Position numbers and translations under genes: made by a program. Source: Hyalella azteca (lineage: Eukaryota > Arthropoda > Malacostraca > Amphipoda > Hyalellidae). From it: a DNA stretch of 64,000 bases. Positions 62,396 through 64,000 of the stretch are shown here, piece by piece. Every line of letters starts with the position of its first letter. The stretch's first letter is position 1. The notes below the pieces were generated by a model that saw only the letters and a list, made by a program, of their open reading frames with translations, was not told the origin of the DNA and searched no databases. Location: contig NW_025943639.1 in the NCBI RefSeq assembly GCF_000764305.2, positions 266,001 to 330,000 on the forward strand. Direction: 5' to 3'.

Positions 62396-64000
62396 AAATT
62401 ACACACTTTAATTAGCATACACCTATGGTATTATTGTACAAAAGACACAATGCAACTAGAATAAAAATTTTTTCTTCTGAATTAATTCAAAACACTTATC
62501 CAAAGCTACACTTTTTAAGTGCCTTCACTTTTCTGTGGAGGAGCTCACTGCCATGTTAAACCATTATTTGCTACTCAAAAGGCCGTCTCTACATTAGGCA
62601 GAAAATGTACCCTCCGGACGGTAGTGGCAGTTCCAGTTCGGTCCAGAACGCCTGGCTCAAACTATAGACATGATCTACTATAGTAGCTAGAACGCAGAGT
62701 CTCAGCTGAGAAGGTGAATAGTTAGTTAATCGTATAGTTTTGAAGATAATCAAAGCAAGAAAATCACGCATTCAGCTTAATAACATCTTTTCGTTTAATT
62801 TGGAGTTTGATACTTCAGCGCCAGTTTTGTCTTAAATATCAATCAACATATGTCAGCCAGGAAAACTTAGAAAACGCTTTGCAATGCAAGTTTGAATTTA
62901 TATCGCACACATTCATTACTGCACACAATTTAAGTTTCCATATTTTTCGGTCAATCAAATGACTGTACTCTATTAATCATCATCGAATAGAGCATGCAGT
63001 ACATCGAACAAATATACATTATCCTATCATCATCGAACAATGCAATCAATCAATTCATCGATTTTACTAATCGATTGTCGCCCGTTTGGAACCGGAAAAC
63101 TTCTGTTTGATGTTTATTGCTCATCGATCATTGGGCATTGTTTAACGGATTAATATTATCATAGATAATCGGTTCAATCATATAATCGCCATTAAATAAC
63201 TGTTTCGTATTCATAAATAGTAGTTTGCATTGAACCATATTCTTCTTTATTCTTTATTCACAGAGGAGCGTACATAATAAGAGACCATCGAAAATTTAAA
63301 GAAAAAAAAATACAAAATGCTTCCTAGTGAATGCCTATATAAGCTAAAAAGCTTCAAAGGCGGTATAGATTATATTATTATATATTATGTATGTATCCGA
63401 TATTTTGCGGGTTTCTATTTCTTTTATTAAGGCATGCAAACTTTGCCATCAGCCAAAGCATCGCCTAAGGGGCAGAAAGAATATGAATGTACATTTAATT
63501 TGTTTTATATATATCATGTATTACTCGTATTTCTACTAACTAATTCCACGTCACACCAAATCATTTACTAATTATAAAATAATAATACATGCCTAGCACA
63601 GGCACCAACAGCCTAAGTGAGAGTCATGGCGTTCGCTCTACATTCCACAGTAAATTTTTTACAAGAGTTGCTATGGCTGGAGGGCGGGCGACGACCGCGC
63701 AGTTCATGAGGTGCATCACTCGAGCCACCGACGCGTGAGAGTGATCACTAGCACATGTTTTTGATGTTACTAAAAATCCAAATATTTTCATCTTGAAGAA
63801 ATTTCGTTCCGAATATTTTTAGTCATCATCTACTTTCCAGTTAGCATTGAAAAATGTACATTTGAAGATTGTAGGCATTTTATTTTGAAAAACATGGACA
63901 TGGCATCATGAAATAATGCTTGGAGGATACCACAATTTTCACAGATAATTTTAAAGTGTCATTATTTAAATTCAGTTATAACTCGTACTTATATTCAAAT
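62396..64000. other. Upstream flank of the SLC13 gene, no supported gene
   Basis: A GC-richer island at about 63660-63745 (CGACCGCGCAGTTCATGAGG, ACCGACGCGTGAGAGTGATC) stands out from the AT-rich surroundings. It could be a promoter or a first exon on either strand, but no splice-linked coding exon could be shown. Confidence 0.35.

Overview
This is a 64 kb piece of an AT-rich, intron-rich animal nuclear genome. It contains GT-AG introns, a tRNA-derived SINE family, LINE relics, several MITE-like elements and many minisatellites. TTAGG-type telomere-like repeats inside one element point to an arthropod. The tandem PAN-plus-C-type-lectin genes and the lectin-decorated ion channel suggest a malacostracan crustacean, but that is an inference from family knowledge and no species is claimed. 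I rebuilt four complete gene models exon by exon, checking that splice sites and reading phases agree across every intron, and found one broken gene copy.

Layout. Positions 1-8 kb hold repeats: a 908-bp terminal-inverted-repeat element, a fold-back element with telomere-like repeats, and a LINE endonuclease relic. Positions 8-19.4 kb (+) hold two tandem paralogues of a small cysteine-rich protein (PAN/apple-like module plus C-type lectin domain, 206 and 205 aa), with a degenerate first exon of a third copy between them. Positions 21.6-32.6 kb (-) hold a ten-exon gene for an 892-aa chimeric receptor: signal peptide, pentraxin, C-type lectin domain, cysteine-containing spacer, LDL-receptor class A module, then a complete Cys-loop ligand-gated ion channel with four membrane helices. 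Positions 33-43 kb are gene-poor and hold MITEs, a LINE relic and SINEs. Positions 43.4-50.1 kb (+) hold a 12-exon gene for HAUS augmin-like complex subunit 3 (634 aa). Positions 50.7-61.6 kb (-) hold an 11-exon SLC13-type sodium-coupled anion transporter (758 aa), convergent with HAUS3 and with only about 520 bp between the two stop codons.

The most striking item is the lectin-channel gene. Its extracellular part joins three modules usually linked to carbohydrate, phospho-ligand or lipoprotein binding and places them before a pentameric channel, as if non-self or glycan recognition could be wired to ion flux. Its third and fourth exons each end at a 5' splice site that has been amplified as a tandem repeat running into the intron (seven donors 24 bp apart, and four donors about 90 bp apart). 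In both cases use of a downstream donor would bring in an early stop codon. HAUS3 is a mitotic-spindle gene and SLC13 a metabolite transporter; nothing links them functionally to the lectin genes.
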